NCBI GenBank assembly: GCA_965243525.1 | Contig: OZ251568.1 | Location: 1,550,001 to 1,614,000, forward strand | Direction: 5' to 3' | Length of the DNA stretch: 64,000 nucleotides | Source: WTKD01 sp965243525 | GTDB taxonomy: Bacteria; Spirochaetota; Spirochaetia; WTKD01 | Part shown: positions 34,425 to 42,629 of the stretch, piece after piece | Position numbering within the stretch: position 1 is the first letter of the stretch | Layout of the letters: every line of letters begins with the position of its first letter | Notes under the pieces: model-generated | Told to the model about the DNA's origin: nothing | Database searches by the model: none | The model's input: the letters and a program-made list of their open reading frames with translations, nothing else | Position numbers and translations under genes: made by a program

Positions 34425-34480
34425 TTTAGTAATCCGCAGAGACTGATCTGCTGACGTTTTGAACGATAAAGATTACTAAA
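34425..34480. terminator. convergent intergenic cruciform, possible bidirectional terminator
   Basis: Perfect 10-bp arms TTTAGTAATC (34425-34434) and GATTACTAAA (34471-34480), the right one overlapping the mgtE stop. An inner hairpin GCAGA/TCTGC lies between. T-rich sequence lies left of the structure (minus-strand A-run), so the termination strength is uncertain. Confidence 0.5.
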
Positions 34481-35861
34481 ATACCGAAGTGAGAAGATTT
34501 CGAATTACTATTGCAGTGGAAAAATAGAGCATCATGCCGACAAGGTCGATTATAGTTCCCATTAGGGGGCCGGTCATAACGGTGGGATCGAGGTTAAACC
34601 GCGCAATGATTAAAGGAGAAAGGGCACCAATGAGTGCTGAAAAAATACACACAAAAAATAATGCAGCTGCAACAATAAGTGCTTCTCCAAATTCAATTCC
34701 AGGTGGGAAGTAGATTCCGCGCAGCAGAATTACGCCAGATAAAAAGATAGCGAGTATCAGAGATACACGTAATTCCTTCCAAACCACTTGAAAAATATTT
34801 TTGTATGAGACTTCGTTTCGCGCAAGCCCCCGAATCAGGAGGGTGGAGCTTTGCGTGCTGATGTTTCCGCCTGTTTGGGTTATCACTGGGAGAAACCAGA
34901 TAAGAAACAAGGCACTGCTCATTAAAGGCTGAAATACACTCAAAAGATTGGTTGTGAGTGTTCCTGCAAGAAGCAGGAGAATTAACCAGGGAATTCGCTT
35001 AAGAACAAGATGCCACACTCCACTGCCAAGATATCTATTGGCGGTCCCTCCCATCGCGCCCATTTTGTAGACATCCTCGGTTTGTTCGATACGCAGAACA
35101 TTGAGTGCTTCATGAATGGTGACGATGCCAAGAATACGGTTGAGCTTGTCGATAACAGGAATATACAAAAGACTGTATCGTTCCATAATTTGTACAACTT
35201 CTTCTTGATCGGTATCTTCTTGCACCGATACAACCTTGGATTCCATGAAATCAGTTATTATGGCATTTGGATTATGTTCTTCGCTTGCGAGGAGTGTTCG
35301 CAGAGAAAGGACACCTACGATTCTCTGTAATTGATCAACAACGTAGATGTAATAGAGTGATCGCAGTTCGGGTGCAGTTCTCCGCACAAAGATCATACAT
35401 TGTTTAACAGAGATATTGCTGCGTACAGCGAGGTAGCGAGGGGTCATGATCCCGGCAGCATCGTCATGGTCAAATCGAAGCAGAAAAATCATCTCTTGTT
35501 TTGCGCTATCATCGAGAGAATCCCAAATATCAGATCGCACCGTATCAGGTAGTGCTTGAAAAATATCAACGAGGTCTTCAGGTTCTATCAACGAGAAAAG
35601 ATTTTGCATGTTTGCAATGGGAAAACTCTTTATCAGTGCTATCTGTTCTTCAATGCCAAGATTCTCCAACAGTTCAACACGCTGTTGCATCGTGCAGTGC
35701 AAAAACAATCTGCGGTGTTCTTCGGTTGAAAGGGAATACCACACGGTGCTGATTTCAGGAATAGGATAGCGGGTGAGGAGTGTTTCTAATTTCTTTTGGG
35801 TGGGATTTTTAAAATATGCATGAAGATCCACTAAGAGAGTATTGGCGTCATCGGTGAACAT
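34476..35861 (-). CDS. mgtE: magnesium transporter MgtE
   Basis: A 461-residue Mg2+ channel of normal length. The N-terminal helical N domain (1-130) ends LLRFDHDDAAGIMTPRYLAV. Two CBS domains follow (about 135-260; VVDQLQRIVGVLSLRTLLAS, VIDKLNRILGIVTIHEALNV). Then come the plug helix and five transmembrane helices with TQTGGNISTQSSTLLIRGLA, IGALSPLIIARF and DPTVMTGPLMGTIIDLVGM carrying pore residues. It overlaps the 3' end of murB by 14 bp, so it is translated from the same transcript. Confidence 0.96.
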   Translation of the reverse strand: MFTDDANTLLVDLHAYFKNPTQKKLETLLTRYPIPEISTVWYSLSTEEHRRLFLHCTMQQRVELLENLGIEEQIALIKSFPIANMQNLFSLIEPEDLVDIFQALPDTVRSDIWDSLDDSAKQEMIFLLRFDHDDAAGIMTPRYLAVRSNISVKQCMIFVRRTAPELRSLYYIYVVDQLQRIVGVLSLRTLLASEEHNPNAIITDFMESKVVSVQEDTDQEEVVQIMERYSLLYIPVIDKLNRILGIVTIHEALNVLRIEQTEDVYKMGAMGGTANRYLGSGVWHLVLKRIPWLILLLLAGTLTTNLLSVFQPLMSSALFLIWFLPVITQTGGNISTQSSTLLIRGLARNEVSYKNIFQVVWKELRVSLILAIFLSGVILLRGIYFPPGIEFGEALIVAAALFFVCIFSALIGALSPLIIARFNLDPTVMTGPLMGTIIDLVGMMLYFSTAIVIRNLLTSVF

Positions 35862-36774
35862 TGATTACCTCTATTTCTCGCTCCAAGATATGACCTGTTC
35901 GATGCTTGGTGATTTCTTCTAGCAAATGCATCAATTCGATGACATCTCGAAACTGTGCTTTGTTTCTGTTTTGAATGATGTTTGCATTTTGCGAAGACAC
36001 AAAAGCTCCGCCGACGGATAATTCTTTCATGCCAAGGGAATCCAACAACGCACCAGTTGGCGCGCCAAATGAGCGATTATTTTTGAAGATCGACCCAGCG
36101 CATGGATGGTCAAAATGTCCTCGTTTTTTTCGATACGCAAAACATTGTTCTGAAAAAGTCAGCAAGGTCTGCGGATCTGCCTCTTCCAATGCCAAGGTGC
36201 ACGCAACGATACACGTGCCAGGCATATCTTGAAAGGGCGAGTGTTTATAAGAAAAATCGGTATCGACAACAGAATATGTCTTGCAATCTCCATTTGTATC
36301 AAGATAGAGCACCTCACGCAGCACAGATGCAATTTCGTTGTCGAAACATCGTGCATTCATGTAGATTGCACCGCCAATACTTCCGGGCATTTTGTAAAAA
36401 TTTTCAAGCCCCTTTAGTCCACGTTTTGCCGTCTCTTTTGCAAGCAAGGAAATGGAGACTCCCGCTTCGGCATATAACCGAGGCTGTTCTATGGACCATT
36501 TTTGCAGGGCTGCTGTTGTTATGAGTGGAAAATTGAGGTCCCCGCTTGAAAACAAGACATTCGATGCATCACCGATAACACGATAAAAACAATGAGTATC
36601 ATGACAATGCGCAATTGCCTGTGCGAGGACATTTCGGTCTGTGTGAAAGAGAACAGGGGCCCGCCCTCCAATCTTGAGTGTTGATCGTTCTGACAACCGA
36701 GATTGGGTATCGATGTGTATTGGTGTATGTTGGGCTAACCAATTGAGTGTTTCTTGCATGAGCAGCACTTTCAT
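35848..36774 (-). CDS. murB: UDP-N-acetylenolpyruvoylglucosamine reductase
   Basis: A 308-residue FAD enzyme that reduces UDP-GlcNAc-enolpyruvate to UDP-MurNAc for peptidoglycan. Motifs are STLKIGGRAPVLF, the FAD site RVIGDASNVLF, GLENFYKMPGSIGGAIYMNA, CAGSIFKNNRS (with the catalytic proton-donor Ser) and LGMKELSVGGAFVSSQNAN. Several starts are possible (ATG 36801, ATG 36774, GTG 36768, ATG 36759), none with a ribosome-binding site. An AATACT box ends directly at 36775, which would favour the starts at 36768 or 36759. Confidence 0.93.
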   Translation of the reverse strand: MKVLLMQETLNWLAQHTPIHIDTQSRLSERSTLKIGGRAPVLFHTDRNVLAQAIAHCHDTHCFYRVIGDASNVLFSSGDLNFPLITTAALQKWSIEQPRLYAEAGVSISLLAKETAKRGLKGLENFYKMPGSIGGAIYMNARCFDNEIASVLREVLYLDTNGDCKTYSVVDTDFSYKHSPFQDMPGTCIVACTLALEEADPQTLLTFSEQCFAYRKKRGHFDHPCAGSIFKNNRSFGAPTGALLDSLGMKELSVGGAFVSSQNANIIQNRNKAQFRDVIELMHLLEEITKHRTGHILEREIEVINVHR

Positions 36775-36781
36775 AGTATTA

Positions 36782-36822
36782 TTGCGTAAAAATTGTAACA
36801 TTTCTACAATAAAAACTGTTAC
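36782..36822 (+). promoter_or_regulatory. sigma-gene promoter with two nested inverted repeats
   Basis: TTGCGT (36782-36787), a 17-nt spacer and TACAAT (36805-36810) precede the sigma gene at 36827. ATTGTA (36792) / TACAAT (36805) and GTAACA (36795) / TGTTAC (36817) are perfect inverted repeats that overlap the promoter and lie inside the divergent murB/sigma region. They are candidate binding sites for a regulator. Confidence 0.5.
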
Positions 36823-36826
36823 TTAT

Positions 36827-37369
36827 ATGGTGAAGGAACATGATGCATCGCAAGCAATTGCAATGGTTTACAAAGAACATTTTGCGACGGTGTATCGTAT
36901 TGCATACGGAGTGTTACGTAACTCTGAACTTACCGAGGATGTTTGCCAGGAGGTTTTTATAAAATATGCCCATCATCACGATCGGCTTTCCCAAACTGAT
37001 TATGTCAAGCATTGGCTCATGCGCGTTGCAAAAAACCTCGCAATTAATGTATCTAAACGTAGGGAGCGTGAAAAAAAGAGTTATCAGCGCTTGTTTATCG
37101 AATCCAAAAAATCTGAGGCTTCCGCTGATACCGATCTTATGAAACAAGAGACAATTGATACTGTTAAAACTGCCATTGATCTTCTTCCAAACCGCTATAG
37201 GGAAATTGTAATCATGCGAGAGTATGGTGGCGCGTCGTATAAGGATATTGCGCGCGTATTAAATACAACAGAAAACAATGTAAAAGTGCACATGTTTCGT
37301 GCAAGAAAGAAAATTGCAGAAATATTAATAAATAACGATGAGAAGGTAGCATATGAAAGTATCTCCTAG
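36827..37369 (+). CDS. ECF-type RNA polymerase sigma factor
   Basis: A 180-residue sigma-70 family protein consisting of region 2 and region 4 only. Region 2 is at about 8-80 (VYKEHFATVYRIAYGVLR, LTEDVCQEVFIKYAHH, HWLMRVAKNLAINVSKRR). Region 4 is at about 110-165 (AIDLLPNRYREIVIMREYGG, YKDIARVLNTTENNVKVHMF). It has the normal ECF length. ATG 36827 is used; the open frame extends further upstream into murB antisense, but that part has no family similarity. It heads an operon in which each next gene overlaps the previous one, and the next product is a single-pass membrane protein, the usual arrangement of a sigma/anti-sigma pair. Confidence 0.93.
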   Translation: MVKEHDASQAIAMVYKEHFATVYRIAYGVLRNSELTEDVCQEVFIKYAHHHDRLSQTDYVKHWLMRVAKNLAINVSKRREREKKSYQRLFIESKKSEASADTDLMKQETIDTVKTAIDLLPNRYREIVIMREYGGASYKDIARVLNTTENNVKVHMFRARKKIAEILINNDEKVAYESIS

Positions 37370-37796
37370 CAACATGAACGGAGAATACATCAACAAAATG
37401 TATGATTCGTATATCCTCCATTTGAGCAGTTCAAATCTTTCCCATACACAGGAGCCAGATAAGATTGAGATCGCCCAACAAAAGGTGTGGACAGCTATCG
37501 AATCAAAACTGTCCCCAGATAAGCCACGAAGGATATTTGAAGCTAAAAAGATACGGTTATACACCAAGAATTTGGGATTTGCATTTGCCGGAGGAATGGC
37601 AATGCTGGCGGTTTTGTTTTTTATATACCCACCACAAGCGGTGCCATCACAACTAACTGCTTCAGATATTGAATTTCCTGAGCAATCGATGCAAGAATTT
37701 CAATTAGCACCAGTGGCTGATGGTTCTTTGCAATTTCAGCTTCCAGAGGAGACCGAATTTATTATTCAGGGGAGCCCTGTTTTGTATTCGCAATGA
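37353..37796 (+). CDS. single-pass membrane protein, putative anti-sigma factor
   Basis: A 147-residue protein with a cytoplasmic N-terminus of about 70 residues, one transmembrane helix (about 73-93, LGFAFAGGMAMLAVLFFIYP) and a periplasmic tail of about 55 residues rich in acidic and Gln residues. There is no zinc anti-sigma (HxxxCxxC) motif. Its position directly after and overlapping (17 bp) an ECF sigma gene is the main argument for an anti-sigma role. A GAAGGT ribosome-binding site lies before ATG 37353. Confidence 0.75.
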   Translation: MKVSPSNMNGEYINKMYDSYILHLSSSNLSHTQEPDKIEIAQQKVWTAIESKLSPDKPRRIFEAKKIRLYTKNLGFAFAGGMAMLAVLFFIYPPQAVPSQLTASDIEFPEQSMQEFQLAPVADGSLQFQLPEETEFIIQGSPVLYSQ

Positions 37797-38398
37797 GATA
37801 TCTTGGTCTAAGCTTACTTGTTTTGATGCAGTTTGGTACGGGTGTATTTGCTGCAGATGGTGGTGCAACTAATGCTCAAAGCAAGAATCCATCGCTGTTC
37901 AGAGTCCAACTTGTGCAAGCACAAGAAATAGACGATCTTTCTGAAGAAGAAGCACTTTCTGTAGAAGTTTCATTATATGTTCGAGATGGCGAAGAGAATA
38001 TCGTTTGGAGCCATACGAAATCTGAATTAGTGCATGAGGGAACTCCGGTACATTTGAATGTAGAGGGAAAAAACATAAGATTGTATGGACAACTGTTTGC
38101 ATTAAAGGGAGAAGATGAGCACGTTCTTACGGTTCATATGCAAACATGGTTGCGTGATCAGAAAAGACGTAAAGTGATCTATAGAAATTTCAGTGAGAGC
38201 ATCAAGGTAAAAGAAAAGATCCCGGTTGAAATTTTCCCATTGGGCAATCTCGCTTCTGCAGATGAGAAAGAATCTCTGTTATCAATGATTTTTAATCGAT
38301 TGTTTAAAGAACAGTCATCAATGAACGCGAGAGGGCGTGGAAGACTGGATGCTCAGAATTATCAATTGTCGATGCAAGTGATCATTGGAAAACAATGA
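37793..38398 (+). CDS. exported hypothetical protein in the ECF sigma operon
   Basis: A 201-residue protein with signal peptide MRYLGLSLLVLMQFGTGVFA cleaved before ADGG. The mature part looks beta-rich (FRVQLVQAQEIDD, LSVEVSLYVRDGEENIVW, HLNVEGKNIRLYGQLFAL), with basic stretches near the C-terminus. No family recognised. The ATG overlaps the previous stop by 4 nt (ATGA), and its own stop overlaps the next start in the same way, so it is made in fixed proportion with its partners. Confidence 0.8.
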   Translation: MRYLGLSLLVLMQFGTGVFAADGGATNAQSKNPSLFRVQLVQAQEIDDLSEEEALSVEVSLYVRDGEENIVWSHTKSELVHEGTPVHLNVEGKNIRLYGQLFALKGEDEHVLTVHMQTWLRDQKRRKVIYRNFSESIKVKEKIPVEIFPLGNLASADEKESLLSMIFNRLFKEQSSMNARGRGRLDAQNYQLSMQVIIGKQ

Positions 38399-39810
38399 TA
38401 AAACGTGGAATATATGCGATCACATTAATCAGCGTGCTTATGCTCGTTGGATGGGTTATCATTGACAGTCGAAAACCACGAGTTCGATCGCTTGATGTCG
38501 TTCGTGCGAACCAAGACCTTGCGGTAATAAAAGGAAGAAATTTCGGAACCAAACAAGGAAAGGTTTTTCTCAATTCAATAGCACTTGATGAATCGCATAT
38601 CCTCTCGTGGGATTCCCATGAAGTGCAATTTGCTATTCCTGAACAATTTTCGGCAGGGCTGGTGTCTATTGAAGTTGCATCACGCCGGAGTAATGCAATG
38701 CTGTTTTTGCGCAATGAAACAATAGTGCTTGATCCAAAACCACAAGAGATTATTGTGCTTGAATCACTGCAGGCACAACTAGGTGAATTAATTCGTATTG
38801 AGTTGCCGTTTGATGTAGATATTGAAACAATCAAGGTTTATTATAGCAACGCCACTGATTCCCTTTATCCGGTGATCCGGCAATACCTCACCTATCTAGC
38901 CAATAATGTGGTATCGGTGCAGATTTCTGATTCAGATATAGACTCTATAGTTATTCACACGTCGCGAACGGTGATAAAACAACCGATTGAGACAGAATTG
39001 GTATCCGCATTGCAATACGATAAACCGCGAACGTATTTTCTTGCACAAACGGTGCTCAGCACTGCTGATCAACTCGAAGGAATACGCAGAAGGGTAATAA
39101 TTCCGCAAATACAGAACGAAGCACCTCTTCAGGTTGTACAACCTCTAGAACCATTACCATTCCCTGCACTGCATTACGTATCTGCTGCCTTTCGAGTAAC
39201 CCATGGAGTGCAAGTTACGAGCCATCGTACAGTGTGGGATATCACAGATAGAGAGCTCGAGCAGCGCTACGCGGAGGGATTTTCTCAACGATACCTTAGG
39301 GCAGTTCCCTTGTCTGAGAATTTGCGCACGGTGCACGATACGCTGTCGAGAGGCCTCACTACTCCATCAATAACAACACTAACAACGCTTCATGCGCGAT
39401 TAGATGCCTCATTTTTTGAAGAAAATGAATTAACGGCAATGGATGCTTCTTTGATACTTCTTTCTCTTTTGCGGAGGCTTGCAATTCCTGCAAAATTGGT
39501 AAATGGATATATCTATCGAGAAAGGCTCATTCCACACACATGGACAGCATTTTTTGTTGTTGGTGTAGGGTGGGTCCCTTTTGATCCATTTTATCTCTAT
39601 GTATATGGTGGAAGCGAAGCGGATACAGAGGGTTCATCTTCGAGTATTTTCTATACTGATAATACACATATTGCATTGGCAGAGGATGATATGTCAGACA
39701 TGGTTTTGAATCCACAGGGTGAACATCTTGCACAATTTTTTCCACCAGTGGAACAAAACTATTCAGCAAATGGAGCGTTCTTTTTTGTTTCAGAAAAACT
39801 TCTTCCGTAG
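38395..39810 (+). CDS. membrane-anchored IPT/TIG plus pseudo-transglutaminase protein
   Basis: A 471-residue protein with an N-terminal membrane anchor (about 5-23). An IPT/TIG domain follows (about 28-110: RVRSLDVVRANQDLAVIKGR, NFGTKQGKVFLNS), then a long middle region. A transglutaminase-like core is at about 320-405. In the core, LLRRLAIPAKLVNGY matches the family LLRxxGIPARxVxGY, His381 is in HTWTAFF and Asp397 in FDPF. The catalytic Cys position (15 residues before the A of AIPAK) is Ala348. The enzyme should therefore be inactive and may act as a binding module. It is the last gene of the coupled ECF sigma operon. Confidence 0.82.
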   Translation: MIKRGIYAITLISVLMLVGWVIIDSRKPRVRSLDVVRANQDLAVIKGRNFGTKQGKVFLNSIALDESHILSWDSHEVQFAIPEQFSAGLVSIEVASRRSNAMLFLRNETIVLDPKPQEIIVLESLQAQLGELIRIELPFDVDIETIKVYYSNATDSLYPVIRQYLTYLANNVVSVQISDSDIDSIVIHTSRTVIKQPIETELVSALQYDKPRTYFLAQTVLSTADQLEGIRRRVIIPQIQNEAPLQVVQPLEPLPFPALHYVSAAFRVTHGVQVTSHRTVWDITDRELEQRYAEGFSQRYLRAVPLSENLRTVHDTLSRGLTTPSITTLTTLHARLDASFFEENELTAMDASLILLSLLRRLAIPAKLVNGYIYRERLIPHTWTAFFVVGVGWVPFDPFYLYVYGGSEADTEGSSSSIFYTDNTHIALAEDDMSDMVLNPQGEHLAQFFPPVEQNYSANGAFFFVSEKLLP

Positions 39811-39850
39811 TTTCTTGACCAAGAACGTGCTAACCAAGTAGGATTTGACA

Positions 39851-41149
39851 GTGAAGACACTTGTGCGAACACATTATCTCCAAGCACTCATCGATAAAGA
39901 AGAACAAAGACAGTTAAATGGGTTGGAGCTTATTGCTTCGGAGAATTTTGTTTCTCCTGCGGTACGATCTATATGTGGATCGGTACTCACACATAAATAC
40001 GCAGAAGGGTATCCGGGGAAGCGATACTATGGCGGTTGTGAAGTTGTCGATGAAATTGAATCCTATGTGATAGAGCAGTTTCAATCGCTTTTTTCTGCTG
40101 AGTACGTAAATGTACAACCGCATTCAGGAAGTACTGCGAATTTTGCGGTCTTTTTTGCGTGTTTATCCCCCGGCGACACCATTCTAGGAATGAACCTTGC
40201 GCATGGTGGTCATTTAACACATGGTTCGCCGGTGAGCATTTCAGGAAAATGGTTTCATGCGGTGAGTTATGATGTTCACAGGGATACGCAGTTAATAAAT
40301 TTTGATGATGTGCGTAGTAAAGCGAAAAAACACCGTCCAAAGATAATTATCGCGGGTGCTTCTTCGTATGCGAGAGCGATTGATTTTGCGCATTTTCGAG
40401 CTATTGCCGATGAATGCGATGCCCTGTTGATGGTTGATATGGCGCACATTGCCGGCATTGTTGCTGCAGGATTGCATGATTCACCGATTCCGCATGCACA
40501 TATTGTAACGAGTACTACCCACAAGACTTTGCGTGGCCCCAGGGGGGGATTGATTCTTATGGGGACTGATTTTCCAAATCCATATGGCGTTGTTGCAGCG
40601 AAGTCTGGAAGAACCAAAAAGATGTCGGAGCTTGTTGATAGCTCAATCATTCCCGGAATACAAGGTGGACCCTTGCTTCATATCATTGCTGCAAAAGGCC
40701 AATGTGCAAAAGAAGCGCATACGTTGTCATTTAAGCAATATCAAAAGCAGGTATGTGCCAATGCACGAGCACTTGCGGAAGCTTGCCAAAACAAGGGAAT
40801 GCATATTGTAACGGGAGGAACCGATAATCATATTGTGCTTGTTGATTTACAAAATATGGGAGTATCAGGAAAAGATGCAGAAATTATTCTTGGTGAAGTA
40901 GGTATCACGGTAAACAAAAACATGATACCCTATGATACAAGAGGCCCACTGACTACCTCAGGTATTCGCCTCGGCACGCCGGCGCTTACATCGCGAGGAA
41001 TGAAAGAGGGCGATATGCATACCGTTGCAAATTTTATTTGGGAGGCACTGCAAGGAGATGGTCAAGAAAAGATATCTCAGAAAGTGCAAGAATTTGCATC
41101 TGGATTTCCCTTATTTTTTGATCTAGGTGAGGAAGAGAATGCAACCTGA
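39851..41149 (+). CDS. glyA: serine hydroxymethyltransferase
   Basis: A 432-residue PLP enzyme that interconverts serine and glycine with tetrahydrofolate. Motifs are LIASENFVSPAVR, KYAEGYPGKRYYGGCE, NVQPHSGSTAN, the PLP-lysine site STTHKTLRGPRGG and GIRLGTPALTSRGM. GTG 39851 is chosen because AGGA lies 7 nt upstream; an in-frame TTG at 39845 is too close to that site. Its last bases overlap the start of the next gene. Several family positions carry changes (RSICGSVLTHKYAEG), but all catalytic regions are intact. Confidence 0.95.
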   Translation: MKTLVRTHYLQALIDKEEQRQLNGLELIASENFVSPAVRSICGSVLTHKYAEGYPGKRYYGGCEVVDEIESYVIEQFQSLFSAEYVNVQPHSGSTANFAVFFACLSPGDTILGMNLAHGGHLTHGSPVSISGKWFHAVSYDVHRDTQLINFDDVRSKAKKHRPKIIIAGASSYARAIDFAHFRAIADECDALLMVDMAHIAGIVAAGLHDSPIPHAHIVTSTTHKTLRGPRGGLILMGTDFPNPYGVVAAKSGRTKKMSELVDSSIIPGIQGGPLLHIIAAKGQCAKEAHTLSFKQYQKQVCANARALAEACQNKGMHIVTGGTDNHIVLVDLQNMGVSGKDAEIILGEVGITVNKNMIPYDTRGPLTTSGIRLGTPALTSRGMKEGDMHTVANFIWEALQGDGQEKISQKVQEFASGFPLFFDLGEEENAT

Positions 41150-42368
41150 GAAACAAAAACAGACGAAATTACGCATGATCCGGTTCAATCGGGGAGCATA
41201 TATTTCGGTTGAGGGCAAGGCTGACAATTTCTATTTCTACATCATCAAAGAAGGTCGAATTCAAATAAATAAATCTACTGAGATTGTGCAAGAAGAAAGC
41301 AGTAATATCCTTGGTCCAGGTGATTTCTTTGGGGTTATTTCTGCTATGGCGTCACAGCGCCGTATTGAAACGGCTCGATCCTTGACTGAAAGCACGTTGA
41401 TTGTCGTTCCGCGTGAAGAATACGGCAGACTTATCGTTCACAACACCCATATCGCGATGAAAATTATTGAAAGTTTTTCTCGTCGTATGCGGTTTTTAGA
41501 TACTGCATTGGCAAAACTGAGCGGACATTCTTCATCGAATGCAGATCCTTCGAATATTTTTGAAATAGCCGAATACTATATGCGCCATCAAATGCCGATT
41601 ACAGCAACTCAAGCGTATGCTGAATTTATACGCCTTTGCCCAAATGATTATCGCGTGAGGGAGGCAGAAAATGCCTTGGAGACACTTTCAAAGGAAGGTG
41701 TTAACGTTCCTTCTTTGGCGAAACCTGGAGAGGGGTTTACGCATCGTTTTCCAAAGGATACTGCGATTTTTCTTGAAGACATGCCGGGGCAATCTTTATA
41801 CATCATTCAGAGTGGTAGCGTTAAGATTACTAAGATTTCAAATGGTAATGAAATTATGCTTGCCTTGCTTCGTCCGGGTGATATTTTTGGTGAGATGGCA
41901 TTACTCGAACATAAGCCACGATCTGCTTCGGCGATTGCCTTTGAAGATTCGGTTTTGTTGTCGGTGAGCAGGGAAAACTTTGAACGTATTGTAAACACCC
42001 AGTCACAAATTGTAACGCGTTTAACCACACTACTTGCTGAGCGAATTTGGGTTCTCTATCGACAGCTTGCCAATACGGCAATTCCACACAAACTTGGGCG
42101 TCTCTATGATGCAATTGTGGTCCAGCTTGAAAAGAACCATGTAAACCTCGATCAAAATACTCCGTATACATTGACGTTTGGCCCGCAAGAATTGATCAGT
42201 TGGACAGGGATTCCGCATGGAGAAGGAAATATTTTGATGCGCGAATTGCTCAATGACAGGACTATATCTATTATAGATGGGAAACTACATATTTCGAGTA
42301 TTGAAGAGTTAAAAAAACAGGCTCAATATTATAGAAAGATCGTAACAAGAAAGGTAGAAAAACGATGA
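41139..42368 (+). CDS. tandem cyclic-nucleotide-binding-domain regulator with Crp-like HTH
   Basis: A 409-residue protein with two cNMP-binding folds (about 10-115 and 195-305). The second has the classical SLYIIQSGSVKITKI and GDIFGEMALLEHKPRSASA segments. The first is diverged (FFGVISAMASQRRIETARSL). A helical linker with TPR-like character lies between (about 130-185, NIFEIAEYYMRHQMPITATQ). The C-terminus resembles a Crp winged helix (LTFGPQELISWTGIPHGEGN, then ILMRELLNDRTISIIDGKL). It may be a transcription factor responding to a nucleotide or redox signal. ATG 41139 is preferred because GGAAGAG precedes it; it lies within the glyA end. Confidence 0.85.
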   Translation: MQPEKQKQTKLRMIRFNRGAYISVEGKADNFYFYIIKEGRIQINKSTEIVQEESSNILGPGDFFGVISAMASQRRIETARSLTESTLIVVPREEYGRLIVHNTHIAMKIIESFSRRMRFLDTALAKLSGHSSSNADPSNIFEIAEYYMRHQMPITATQAYAEFIRLCPNDYRVREAENALETLSKEGVNVPSLAKPGEGFTHRFPKDTAIFLEDMPGQSLYIIQSGSVKITKISNGNEIMLALLRPGDIFGEMALLEHKPRSASAIAFEDSVLLSVSRENFERIVNTQSQIVTRLTTLLAERIWVLYRQLANTAIPHKLGRLYDAIVVQLEKNHVNLDQNTPYTLTFGPQELISWTGIPHGEGNILMRELLNDRTISIIDGKLHISSIEELKKQAQYYRKIVTRKVEKR

Positions 42369-42514
42369 ATGAATTAGACGCTAAGCATGCTGTCAATGCG
42401 GTACAAAATGACATCGATATATCAGATGCCGACGAACAACCTGATGAAGAAGATTTTCTCAGCGGAGTGTGCCAATACACGGGTGATCCAGAGGAATGTG
42501 AAAGCTGCCAATAG
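42365..42514 (+). CDS. 49-residue acidic protein with a C-terminal Cys cluster
   Basis: A small frame starting with ATG 42365, which overlaps the regulator stop (ATGA). The product is 49 residues with about 13 Asp/Glu. It ends GVCQYTGDPEECESCQ, a C-x8-C-x2-C pattern that could bind metal or [Fe-S], or undergo thiol chemistry. The coupling overlap and preserved frame argue for a real gene. No family recognised. Confidence 0.65.
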   Translation: MNELDAKHAVNAVQNDIDISDADEQPDEEDFLSGVCQYTGDPEECESCQ

Positions 42515-42614
42515 CGAAGTGAGCAGTGTGAATATCTGTGGTTTCACACTCTAGCCAATATTCCAAACCCTTGTTCTAAAATCTAAACCTCCCCTAGGCA
42601 GGCAAATGATCGCT

Positions 42615-42623
42615 TGCTAGTAT
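42615..42623 (+). promoter_or_regulatory. extended -10 promoter, predicted leaderless
   Basis: TGC TAGTAT ends 6 nt before ATG 42630. No -35 match and no ribosome-binding site are seen. An in-frame GTG lies directly after the -10 (42624). Confidence 0.5.
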
Positions 42624-42629
42624 GTGACA

